This document shows, one piece after another, positions 1 to 6,593 of a stretch of 37,091 nucleotides of DNA. The notes below the pieces were generated by a model that saw only the letters and a program-made list of their open reading frames with translations, did not search any database and was not told the origin of the DNA. Origin of the DNA: Cyanobacteria bacterium UBA791 (GTDB lineage: Bacteria; Cyanobacteriota; Vampirovibrionia; Gastranaerophilales; Gastranaerophilaceae); NCBI GenBank assembly GCA_002297005.1, contig DBIX01000059.1:3972-41062 (forward strand). Reading direction: 5' to 3'. Made by a program: the position numbers and the translations under genes. Numbering within the stretch: position 1 is the stretch's first letter; every line of letters starts with the position of its first letter.

Positions 1-794
1 ATGGTGTATTTTCAATATACTCATATTTGACTCCAAAAAGTAATGATTTTTTTAAAAACATCGAAAAATCAGCAACTTTTTATAATGACAATATTTTAAA
101 AATAAAACTTGGTAATGCTCTAGATAATTTTTATACGTTAGCAAATAAAGATAAGAAAAAAAATAAAACAGATAGAGAAAATTTTAAAATAACTAACGCT
201 TATTTTGGAAATCTTCTTAAATCTTCTGTGGAAGAATGCAAGGATAATTGTTTTGCAAAAGAATACAAAAATCTTGAAAACGAAAAGATTTCAAACATAA
301 ATAAGGATAAAAATGTTTCTTTTAAAATAAAAGATGTTTCGTACACTTTTAATATAGAAAATACGGCTTGTATTTCTGCAACAAGTACAACCTCTCACAT
401 TTGCGGATCAGGTTATATTGATATAAATGCTACTGAAGAACCTAATAAACTTGGCTATGATTTGTTTAATGTATCTATTTATGCAGATGAAAAAGGAACA
501 TTTTTTATAGCCCCAACAAATATTTCTGAGGTTGCACGCACAAGATGTACAGCAGGAAAAGGTTATGACTGTATTTATTTTGCACTAAATAAAGATTTAT
601 TTTATATGAATAACGTAAATGGTTCAAAAAGCAATAGTAAAATTGCAGAAAAACCTTATCTAGATATATACAAATTGCCACACGAAAACAAATATGTTTT
701 TTATAATTTTACAGGTTATAAAGGAAATGTAACTCTTGTTACTTTTTTTGAAAATTTATCAAAAATCATTAAATACAAAATATTAACGCACTAA
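1..794 (+). CDS. pilin-like head protein, 5' end outside window
   Basis: The frame is open from the first bases of the window (codons starting at base 3) to the stop at 792-794, so this is the C-terminal ~264 residues of a longer protein; no convincing start is visible. It has the same head domain as the genes at 19415 and 20151: a cysteine followed by a GYIDIN strand, then a PNKLGYD loop and a short aromatic strand, then an RCTAGKGYDC segment matching RCLNGTGQGC and RCINGPGLGC in those genes. The D-N-x-GPN-x-G-x-D type loop resembles the calcium-binding loop of GspG-like major pseudopilins. The missing N-terminus probably carries a prepilin signal or a membrane anchor. Family membership is well supported; function is unknown. 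Confidence 0.75.
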   Translation, partial: GVFSIYSYLTPKSNDFFKNIEKSATFYNDNILKIKLGNALDNFYTLANKDKKKNKTDRENFKITNAYFGNLLKSSVEECKDNCFAKEYKNLENEKISNINKDKNVSFKIKDVSYTFNIENTACISATSTTSHICGSGYIDINATEEPNKLGYDLFNVSIYADEKGTFFIAPTNISEVARTRCTAGKGYDCIYFALNKDLFYMNNVNGSKSNSKIAEKPYLDIYKLPHENKYVFYNFTGYKGNVTLVTFFENLSKIIKYKILTH

Positions 795-802
795 AAATTT
801 CC

Positions 803-827
803 AAAAAAAAACTCCATTTAAGGAGTT
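803..827 (-). terminator. intrinsic terminator, minus-strand orientation
   Basis: Stem AACTCC/GGAGTT with a six-base loop, followed on the minus strand by nine T (803-811). Read on the plus strand it lacks a U-tract, so it is unlikely to serve the pilin-like gene ending at 794. It ends the candidate RNA, or else a long read-through transcript from the sulP operon. Confidence 0.55.
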
Positions 828-935
828 AAAAATTTCTATAGGAAGGGAAGGTAATTAGGGTAGGTTTGTAGAATTTCTCTCTCTTATAAAATACGTACTA
901 ATTGCTCTCGTGTCTCAATTAATGTCTCTCGTATC
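803..935 (-). ncRNA. candidate structured small RNA with pyrimidine-rich loop
   Basis: No coding frame explains this stretch. On the minus strand a TTGGGT-17-TATATA promoter (964-969, 941-946) predicts a start near 934. The RNA would fold into hairpin 1: outer stem 930-936 with 889-895 (7 bp, one G-U), a six-base bulge, inner stem 916-923 with 897-904 (8 bp, one G-U) and an 11-base loop rich in GAGA. Hairpin 2 pairs 869-876 with 830-838 (one bulge) around a 30-base loop rich in CCT and CTTCC. A 6-bp terminator stem (822-827 with 810-815) is followed by nine T on this strand. No adjacent minus-strand gene obviously needs that terminator. The family was not recognised. Confidence 0.5.
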
Positions 936-940
936 TTACA

Positions 941-969
941 TATATATAAAGTATTTCTTTTACACCCAA
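941..969 (-). promoter_or_regulatory. promoter of the candidate small RNA
   Basis: TTGGGT at 964-969 and TATATA at 941-946 on the minus strand, spacer 17. The start would fall near 934, just before hairpin 1. ACTTTATATA plus a nearby GTAAG recurs at 36914-36929 and 37060-37076. Confidence 0.45.
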
Positions 970-1041
970 TTTCAACATGACTAAATTTCGTTACAAAGCT
1001 TAATAATTACTTTGGGTGATGAAATCTGTTGAAAAATCGTT

Positions 1042-1047
1042 TAAAAT
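1042..1047 (+). promoter_or_regulatory. -10 element of tspO, leaderless arrangement
   Basis: TAAAAT ends exactly six bases before the ATG at 1054, and no Shine-Dalgarno is present. No good -35 was found at standard spacing. The same geometry recurs at five other genes in the window. Confidence 0.4.
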
Positions 1048-1053
1048 ACAAAT

Positions 1054-1443
1054 ATGTTAATGACAATTTGGTATCACTCTTTAATAAAACCACCATATAC
1101 TCCGCCAGAATGGATATTTTCAACAGTTTGGTGCGTATTATATTTGTTTATGGCAATAGCTTTTGTTATTGCTTTTAGAAACTTTAATTTTAAAGGTAAA
1201 AAGAAAGCCCTTGTATTATTTTTAGTACAACTTGCACTAAATTTATCGTGGTCGCCAGCATTTTTTATATTGAATAACTTAATGCTATCTTTTGTAATTT
1301 GCACACTACTATTAATCTTTGTATCGCTTACAACGATTGAATTTTTCAAGCATTCAAAAGTAGCAGGATACTTATTTGTACCATACTTGTTGTGGGTAAT
1401 GTTTGCCCTATGGCTTAACTTTCAATTCTTAATCTTGAATTAA
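1054..1443 (+). CDS. TspO/MBR family membrane protein, short form
   Basis: TspO/MBR (translocator protein) family, 129 residues, with hydrophobic helices. Family hallmarks are visible: WYHSLIKPPYTPPEW near the N-terminus, the VW..LY segment, LNLSWSPAFF in the middle and PYLLWV.FA..LN at the end. TspO proteins bind tetrapyrroles and cholesterol-like ligands and are linked to porphyrin handling or stress signalling. The family is usually about 150-160 residues with five helices; here the protein begins at the loop after helix 1, so that helix is missing. A stop codon lies four codons upstream in frame and a -10 element sits six bases before the ATG, so the short form appears real. The 3' end overlaps the convergent sulP gene by 15 bp. 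Confidence 0.85.
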   Translation: MLMTIWYHSLIKPPYTPPEWIFSTVWCVLYLFMAIAFVIAFRNFNFKGKKKALVLFLVQLALNLSWSPAFFILNNLMLSFVICTLLLIFVSLTTIEFFKHSKVAGYLFVPYLLWVMFALWLNFQFLILN

Positions 1444-3018
1444 AAAGTTTGCTCTTGATACTGCTTGATTTACAGAAAATTTAATATCTTCTTTTGATAA
1501 AATTCCCTCTAATCCCATTTTCAAGATTTTTGCAGCAAGACGTTTGTTTTTAAGTACAAGTAAGATTTTTATATTTTTATCTTGTAATTTTAGAATTGTG
1601 TCTTCTAATGCAAATACCGCTGAAATATCAAAAGAATTTAATTCAGAACAATCAAGAACTATTGCTTTGCTATCGAAAGATTCTTCAACTTTAGAAACAA
1701 GTTGAGCAGTTGAACCAAAGAAAAATATACCATTAACTTTTAATACAGTAACGTCACCATTTTTGCAATTCATTGTGCAATCGCTCAATTCGCCAGCATC
1801 TTCAAGATTAACTTCAAAATGTTTAGAAACTTTTGCAGCAAATAAAAGAGCTGAAAGTACGATACCAACTCCAACAGCAAAGATTAAATCGTATAAAACA
1901 GTTAACAAGAATACAGCTATCATTACGATTAAGTCTGATTTTGGAGAGAATTTTATAACTTTTAAGTATTTATAATCAACAATATCAATACCAACTTTGA
2001 TTAATATTGCTGAAAGTATAGCCATTGGAATTTGAGAAGCCAATGGTGCGAAGAATAAGATAATACTTATTAAAAATAATGAATGAACAACACCAGAAAG
2101 GTTTCCAGTCGCACCAGCTTTGATGTTAACAACTGTTCTCATTGTAGCCCCTGCACCAGCCAAGCCACCAAAGATACCTGAAATAGCATTACCAAGACCT
2201 TGACCAAAAACTTCTTTTCTAGAATTATGTTTTGTTTTTGTAATTGAATCAGCTACAAGAGAAGTTAAAAGTGAATCGATGCAACCCAAGATAGCTAGAG
2301 AAAATGCAGCAGGAAGAATTGATTTAAGTTCATTAAATCCAACCATACCAATTTTTATTGATGGGAAAGCTCTTGGAATTTCACCGATTGTAGCAACATC
2401 AAACTTCATCATCACACTAAAAATTGTACAAAGAACCAAGGCAATTAAACTTGATGGAACTTTTTCGTTAATTTTTTTAGGAGTGAAGAATACTATCAAT
2501 AATGTCAAAACACTAAGGATTAAAGCCTGATAGTTAATAGCATTCAGATGTTTTACAAAATAAATAATATGTTCAATAGGAGCTCCAGTATACTCCATAC
2601 CGAAAAAAGGAGTTATTTGAAGCAAAATAATGATAACCCCAATACCTGTCATAAAGCCTGATATTACAGGGTACGGAACATATTTAATTAAGTTTGCAAG
2701 CTGAGTAAATGAAATAGCGATTTGAATTAACCCAGCCAAAAATATTGCGGTAAAAATAGTAGATGGATTGTCAGGAAATAAAAGTACAAGTCCGGCAACA
2801 ACAACAGTCATTGGACCAGTTGGACCAGAAACCTGAGTAGGAGTTCCACCAAATAGTGCGGCGAAGAAACCAACAAAGATTGCACCATACAAACCAGCAG
2901 TTGCACCAAGTCCGCTTGCTACACCAAAAGCTAATGCTAGAGGCAAAGCAATTACACCAGCTGTAATACCACCGAAAATATTTCCTTTTATGTTAGAGAA
3001 AAATTTTGTATTTTCCAT
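1429..3018 (-). CDS. SulP family anion transporter with STAS domain
   Basis: Inner-membrane SulP/SLC26 permease, 529 residues, for sulfate, bicarbonate or a related anion. The N-terminal ~400 residues are strongly hydrophobic with the family segments GGTPTQVSGPTGPMTVVVAG and a later GLAGAGATMRTVVNI. The C-terminal ~110 residues form a STAS domain (VLKVNGIFFFGS, then LDCSELNSFDISAV). The substrate cannot be assigned; BicA-type bicarbonate transporters have the same architecture. I chose the ATG at 3018 because AAGGA lies six bases upstream; the in-frame TTG at 3024 directly abuts that ribosome binding site. It follows the acyl-CoA ligase gene by about 30 bp in the same direction, so the two probably share a transcript. 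Confidence 0.9.
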   Translation of the reverse strand: MENTKFFSNIKGNIFGGITAGVIALPLALAFGVASGLGATAGLYGAIFVGFFAALFGGTPTQVSGPTGPMTVVVAGLVLLFPDNPSTIFTAIFLAGLIQIAISFTQLANLIKYVPYPVISGFMTGIGVIIILLQITPFFGMEYTGAPIEHIIYFVKHLNAINYQALILSVLTLLIVFFTPKKINEKVPSSLIALVLCTIFSVMMKFDVATIGEIPRAFPSIKIGMVGFNELKSILPAAFSLAILGCIDSLLTSLVADSITKTKHNSRKEVFGQGLGNAISGIFGGLAGAGATMRTVVNIKAGATGNLSGVVHSLFLISIILFFAPLASQIPMAILSAILIKVGIDIVDYKYLKVIKFSPKSDLIVMIAVFLLTVLYDLIFAVGVGIVLSALLFAAKVSKHFEVNLEDAGELSDCTMNCKNGDVTVLKVNGIFFFGSTAQLVSKVEESFDSKAIVLDCSELNSFDISAVFALEDTILKLQDKNIKILLVLKNKRLAAKILKMGLEGILSKEDIKFSVNQAVSRANFLIQD

Positions 3019-3048
3019 ATTCAATCCTTTACTATTTTATTTATTTAA

Positions 3049-4707
3049 TTAATCCAAATTAAACATTTTTTTAATTTCTCTGCGTTTAATTTTAGATGTA
3101 GCAGTTCTAGGCATTGGTTGATTCATGATGAAAATATTGTTAGGTCTTTTGAAGTGAGAAAGTTGCTTAGACATTTCTTTAACTTCAGCCTTGATGAATT
3201 TTTCAACTTCTTCCATGTTACCGCCACGTTCATCAATTACGTATTGTTTTGGATAAACAAAAACGTAAATATCTTCACAACCGTCTTTTTGACCGTTTTT
3301 ACGTTTTGCACCTAAAGCACAAACTTCTTGGAAGTTTGGATTTTTTTCTAAAAGTGCTTCAATTTCTTCAGGGAATACTTTTTTACCACCTGAAAGAACA
3401 ATCATATTTTTGATACGACCAGTAATCCAAATGAAGCCGTCTTTGTCGATTTTTGCTATGTCACCTGTGTGTAACCAACCATCTGGAGTGATAACTTCAT
3501 CTGTCATATCAGGTTTGTTGTAATAACCTTTCATAACGTTATCACCTTTAACAAGCAATTCACCTGTTTCAGGGTCAATTTTTGCATCAACATTTGGAAG
3601 AGGTTTACCAACAGAACCCAATTTTCTAGCTTCATCTGTGTTAAGAGAAACAACTGGACTAGCTTCTGATAGACCGTAACCCTCATAAATAGTCATACCG
3701 ATATTTTCAAAGAATTTAGCGGCTTTAATATCCAATGGTGCACCACCTGATAGAAAACCTTTGAATTTACCACCAAATTTTTTGTGAATATCCTTGAACA
3801 TTAATTTTTTAATCTTTTTAAATTTAATAAATTTAGCTAGTTGATATTTAATATCAAACATTCTTCTAGCGAACATTGATTTTGAACGAAGTTCTGCATG
3901 GATACTTGATTCAAGAAGTTTCATAAATGCAGGAACTACAATCATGAATGTAATTTGTTTTTCTTCCATTAATTCAAAAATGTCTTTTGGTTTCAAACTC
4001 TTTGAGTAGTAGATAGAAGTACCCAAACTCAAGAATGTTAAGAACCCAACTGTCAATTCGAATAAATGATTCATCGGTAAGATTGATAGTAATCTATCAT
4101 TTGGACCCATGTTGAAACAAGGACCCATAGCCTTAACTTGAGCTAAAATATTTCTGAAAGAAATTTCAACACCTTTAGGATTACCAGTTGTACCTGAAGT
4201 GTAGATGATTAAAGCTGTTGAGTTGATATTTCTGTGACGCCATTTTCTGTTTGGTTTGTCTTCAAGCGTGTAGATGCTTGGATAATCTTTTATTGAACCA
4301 GCATCATTAATGATGATGATATGTTCTATTGATTTAATAGTTTCTTTCAATTTGATAGCCATTTGCAAGTATGTTGAAGAAACAAGCATAACTTTAGGTT
4401 GGCAGTCAGTAAGAATTGATGTCAATTCGTATTCAGTTAATTTAATATCAAGAGGGATAGTGATAGAACCAGCCATAGTAGATGCGAATAAAGCTGCACC
4501 CCATTCAGGCATTGATTCAGAAAGGATAGATAATTTGTCCCCTTTGTCGATACCAATTTCGATTAGGTAATTTGCTAATCTTTTTGATAATATATCTAAG
4601 CCTTTGAATGTTAATTCTCTCCAACCAAGGTGAGATTTCATACCCAAGGCAATACCACCCTCAAGTTTTTTAAGCTTTCTTTCTATAAATAATAATGTAT
4701 TTTCCAT
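3049..4707 (-). CDS. AMP-binding long-chain acyl-CoA ligase (FadD/AAS-like)
   Basis: ANL-superfamily enzyme, 552 residues, activating a carboxylic acid, probably a fatty acid, to acyl-AMP and then acyl-CoA or acyl-carrier protein. Visible motifs: phosphate-binding YTSGTTGNPKG (~residue 170), YEGYGLSEASP (~345), GWLHTGDIAKID with GRIKNMIVLSGGKKVFPEEIE (~415-440) and a C-terminal SKIKRREIKK containing the expected catalytic lysine. A GGD.V-type flexible hinge follows the usual pattern. The ATG at 4707 lies nine bases from AGGAG; the in-frame ATG at 4713 is only three bases away and less likely. It is the first gene of a two-gene unit with the SulP transporter. Chain-length specificity and acceptor (CoA or ACP) cannot be read from sequence. 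Confidence 0.9.
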   Translation of the reverse strand: MENTLLFIERKLKKLEGGIALGMKSHLGWRELTFKGLDILSKRLANYLIEIGIDKGDKLSILSESMPEWGAALFASTMAGSITIPLDIKLTEYELTSILTDCQPKVMLVSSTYLQMAIKLKETIKSIEHIIIINDAGSIKDYPSIYTLEDKPNRKWRHRNINSTALIIYTSGTTGNPKGVEISFRNILAQVKAMGPCFNMGPNDRLLSILPMNHLFELTVGFLTFLSLGTSIYYSKSLKPKDIFELMEEKQITFMIVVPAFMKLLESSIHAELRSKSMFARRMFDIKYQLAKFIKFKKIKKLMFKDIHKKFGGKFKGFLSGGAPLDIKAAKFFENIGMTIYEGYGLSEASPVVSLNTDEARKLGSVGKPLPNVDAKIDPETGELLVKGDNVMKGYYNKPDMTDEVITPDGWLHTGDIAKIDKDGFIWITGRIKNMIVLSGGKKVFPEEIEALLEKNPNFQEVCALGAKRKNGQKDGCEDIYVFVYPKQYVIDERGGNMEEVEKFIKAEVKEMSKQLSHFKRPNNIFIMNQPMPRTATSKIKRREIKKMFNLD

Positions 4708-4739
4708 AGTCATTATCTCCTATAAATTTTGCCCATACG

Positions 4740-4748
4740 AATATACCA
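4740..4748 (-). promoter_or_regulatory. extended -10 promoter of the acyl-CoA ligase-sulP unit
   Basis: TGGTATATT on the minus strand, a TGn-extended -10, 32 bases upstream of the ATG at 4707, with AGGAG in the leader. No clear -35. The identical nonamer precedes the glycosyltransferase gene at 36831-36839. Confidence 0.45.
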
Positions 4749-4754
4749 CAAACA

Positions 4755-4784
4755 TTACAAAATTCCTAATTTTTTTGATACAAT
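4755..4784 (+). promoter_or_regulatory. promoter of the EamA-type permease, leaderless arrangement
   Basis: TACAAT at 4779-4784 ends six bases before the ATG at 4791; TTACAA at 4755-4760 gives an 18-base spacer. No Shine-Dalgarno precedes the start. Confidence 0.5.
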
Positions 4785-4790
4785 CTTAAT

Positions 4791-5645
4791 ATGATTTTTA
4801 CTTATGTGACATTGTTTTTAAGAATAATCTCAAACCCAGTAGCGAATGCATTTCAGAAAAAGATAGTACAAAAAAATTCAGCTATCGTGAGCAATTTTTA
4901 TACGTATGCGTTTATGAGCTTGTGCTGTATTCCATTTGCTGTTAAAACAGACTGGTCAAATGTTGGGGCGAGCGTTTATTATAACGCATTTTTTGCCGGA
5001 ATGCTTTGCTCTACGGGGACGGCTTGCTTGATAAAAGCTTTGCAGAGCGGTGATTTGTCTGTACTTGGACCTATAAATTCCTATAAATGTATAGTGGGCT
5101 TGGTAACGGCTTTTTTGCTACTTGGTGAAATTCCTACGGTGCTTGGAGTTTTGGGCATGATTTTTATTATATGGGGAAGCTGGTTTGTGTTTGATGCAAC
5201 AGAAGAGGGCTTTTCTATTAAGTTGTTTAAAAGAAGAGATATTCAGCTAAGATTTTTGGCACTACTTTTGACAGGGATAGAAGCAGGATTTTTGAAAAAA
5301 GTTATTGTACTTTCATCACCAGTTATATCTTTTTACTTGTGGTGTTTTTCAGGAGCATTGTTTTCACTTGTACTGGTAATGTTGTTTAGAAAAAACTTTG
5401 AGAAAGTACAAAAAAATTATTTAAAAGATTATGTAATAGTAGCCATTTGCCTAGGTATAATGCAACTATCTACAAATTACGTATTTGATAATATGAACGT
5501 TGGCTTTGCATTGGCCTTGTTCCAGTTGTCAACGCTGGTATCGTTATTTTTGGGATTTAAAATGTTCCACGAAAAGGATATGACAAAAAAGATAATTGGT
5601 ACTGTGATAATGATAATTGGCTCAATTTTGGTCTTAACAACGTAG
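4791..5645 (+). CDS. EamA/DMT superfamily permease
   Basis: Predicted inner-membrane carrier of the drug/metabolite transporter superfamily, 284 residues, with about ten hydrophobic segments in two similar halves. The first half ends with the typical ALQSGDLSVLGPINSYKCIVG then LLLGEIPTVLGVLGMIFIIWGS; the second half ends with ALFQLSTLVSLFLGFKMFHEKD and GTVIMIIGSILVL. These internal-repeat signatures support EamA-type membership. The substrate is unknown; relatives export amino acids, nucleosides, drugs or sugars. The gene is divergent from the acyl-CoA ligase and appears to be read from a leaderless mRNA. The first palindromic repeat follows the stop codon within 10 bp and has a T-run after it, so it may act as the terminator. 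Confidence 0.8.
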   Translation: MIFTYVTLFLRIISNPVANAFQKKIVQKNSAIVSNFYTYAFMSLCCIPFAVKTDWSNVGASVYYNAFFAGMLCSTGTACLIKALQSGDLSVLGPINSYKCIVGLVTAFLLLGEIPTVLGVLGMIFIIWGSWFVFDATEEGFSIKLFKRRDIQLRFLALLLTGIEAGFLKKVIVLSSPVISFYLWCFSGALFSLVLVMLFRKNFEKVQKNYLKDYVIVAICLGIMQLSTNYVFDNMNVGFALALFQLSTLVSLFLGFKMFHEKDMTKKIIGTVIMIIGSILVLTT

Positions 5646-5652
5646 GGAATAA

Positions 5653-5999
5653 CCCTCACCCTAGCCCTCTCCCATAAATGGGCGAGGGGATTTGTTTTTT
5701 TTAACACCCTAGTCCCTCTCCCGCAAGCGGGAGAAGGAATACAATTCTTATGCTTCGCCCTTGGTAAGGGAGAAGCTGTCCGTTAGGACTGATGAGGGTT
5801 TTATATAAATTACCCTCACCCTTACCCTCTCCCGTAAACGGGAGAGGGGACAGTTTTTGTACACATTGCCGTTTCCATCCAGTAAATGGGAGAGGGATCT
5901 TGTTTTTTAAACACATTGAACCTCTCCCACTTGTGGGAGAGGAGATTTATTTATGCGAAGAATGAGCATTTAATAAATCGGTGAGGGTAATTGAGGGTA
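5653..5999. repeat. cluster of GC-rich palindromic repeats, side A of DUF559 gene
   Basis: Six palindromes built on CCCTCTCCC...GGGAGAGGG: 5653-5690, 5707-5738, 5752-5776, 5813-5850, 5872-5897 (degenerate) and 5921-5942. Some are preceded by CCCTCACCCT. The cluster ends with the motif in inverted orientation (GGTGAGGGT near 5980, again near 5990). The G/C content contrasts sharply with the AT-rich surroundings. Similar palindromes are dispersed in many bacterial genomes. They form strong hairpins, and the copy at 5665-5710 is followed by eight T, so it may terminate the upstream permease transcript. Confidence 0.85.
5665..5710 (+). repeat. 46-bp direct repeat, copy 1
   Basis: Identical to 6444-6489 except for one base (5691 T against 6470 C). 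It holds one palindrome, a T-tract and AACACCCT. The two copies bracket the DUF559 gene, 779 bp apart. Confidence 0.9.
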
Positions 6000-6001
6000 A
6001 G

Positions 6002-6334
6002 TTAAATATATTCCTCAAGCTTTGACATTACACCCTCTATATTTTCAGATACATCATTATTCCAAAATCTAATAACCGTAAAGCCTAAATCTTCTAAAAT
6101 CTTTGTACGCTCATCATCAAGAATAATATTTTTATCCTCATTATGTTGTCCACCATCAAGCTCAACTATTAAAGCTTTTTCTATGCATACAAAATCAACT
6201 ATGTATTTATTAATGGGATATTGTCTTTTAAATTTTAAGTTATGAAATTGTCTATTTCTTAACAAATTCCATAATTTCTTCTCGTGTAAAGTAGAATTTT
6301 TTCTTAATACACGTGCTAATTTAGTATTCTTCAT
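6002..6334 (-). CDS. DUF559 endonuclease-like protein (Vsr/PD-(D/E)XK fold)
   Basis: A 110-residue DUF559 protein, a single-domain relative of the very-short-patch repair endonuclease fold. Visible: N-terminal basic helix LHEKKLWNLLRNRQ, the KFKRQYPI.KYIVDFVC strand with Asp47, then VELDGGQH with Glu58, Asp60, Gln63 and His64 as candidate metal-binding residues, and a final LGFTVIRFWNNDV strand. The domain is complete and no frameshift is seen. The natural substrate of these small stand-alone proteins is unknown to me. The gene sits alone between two clusters of palindromic repeats whose sequence differs from the rest of the locus, suggesting the gene and repeats form one mobile or co-evolving unit. 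A TATAAT six bases before the ATG implies a leaderless mRNA. Confidence 0.85.
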   Translation of the reverse strand: MKNTKLARVLRKNSTLHEKKLWNLLRNRQFHNLKFKRQYPINKYIVDFVCIEKALIVELDGGQHNEDKNIILDDERTKILEDLGFTVIRFWNNDVSENIEGVMSKLEEYI

Positions 6335-6340
6335 ATTTTT

Positions 6341-6346
6341 ATTATA
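6341..6346 (-). promoter_or_regulatory. -10 element of the DUF559 gene, leaderless arrangement
   Basis: Perfect TATAAT on the minus strand, ending six bases before the start codon at 6334. No Shine-Dalgarno; the -35 is weak (TTTATT at spacer 17). Confidence 0.5.
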
Positions 6347-6382
6347 TAAAGATTTTTTGTAAAAATAAACCCTTATAAATTA

Positions 6383-6516
6383 CCCTCACCCTAACCCTCT
6401 CCCGCAAGCGGGCGAGGGAACTGAGTTAAAGTACATTGGCTAACCCTCTCCCATAAATGGGCGAGGGGACTTGTTTTTTTTAACACCCTAACGCAACTCC
6501 ACAAACGAGAGAGGGA
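6383..6516. repeat. cluster of GC-rich palindromic repeats, side B of DUF559 gene
   Basis: Three more palindromes of the same family: 6383-6419 (full form with leading CCCTCACCCT), 6444-6469 and 6486-6516 (degenerate). The stretch 6444-6489 repeats 5665-5710 almost exactly, so this side and side A share a duplicated segment and not just the palindrome core. Confidence 0.85.
6444..6489 (+). repeat. 46-bp direct repeat, copy 2
   Basis: 45 of 46 bases match 5665-5710 in the same orientation; see copy 1. Confidence 0.9.
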
Positions 6517-6528
6517 AATGCAAACAAC

Positions 6529-6560
6529 AAGTATGTCGGCTTTAATAAGCCGACATACTT
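6529..6560. terminator. strong hairpin terminator after the giant gene
   Basis: Perfect 14-bp stem (6529-6542 with 6547-6560) and a TAAT loop, 33 bases past the stop of the giant minus-strand gene. The tail is T-rich but not a pure U-tract. Its sequence is unrelated to the CCCTCTCCC palindromes next to it. Confidence 0.7.
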
Positions 6561-6593
6561 TGCTAAATATTATTTGGTAAACCCAAGCTACAA

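Noticed and set aside
803..935. Yfr1 or 6S RNA identity for the small RNA candidate
   Set aside because: The Yfr1 core ACUCCUCACAC and a 6S-like long open hairpin are absent.
1074..1349. 91-codon frame antisense to tspO
   Set aside because: Shadow of tspO without a ribosome binding site or recognisable domain.
5477..5707. 76-codon minus-strand frame
   Set aside because: Mostly antisense to the permease gene, with an N-terminus made of repeat translation.
5701..5916. 71-codon minus-strand frame with LPFTGEG and LPLAGEG segments
   Set aside because: It is a translation of the palindromic CCCTCTCCC repeats, a known source of false hypothetical proteins; no ribosome binding site.
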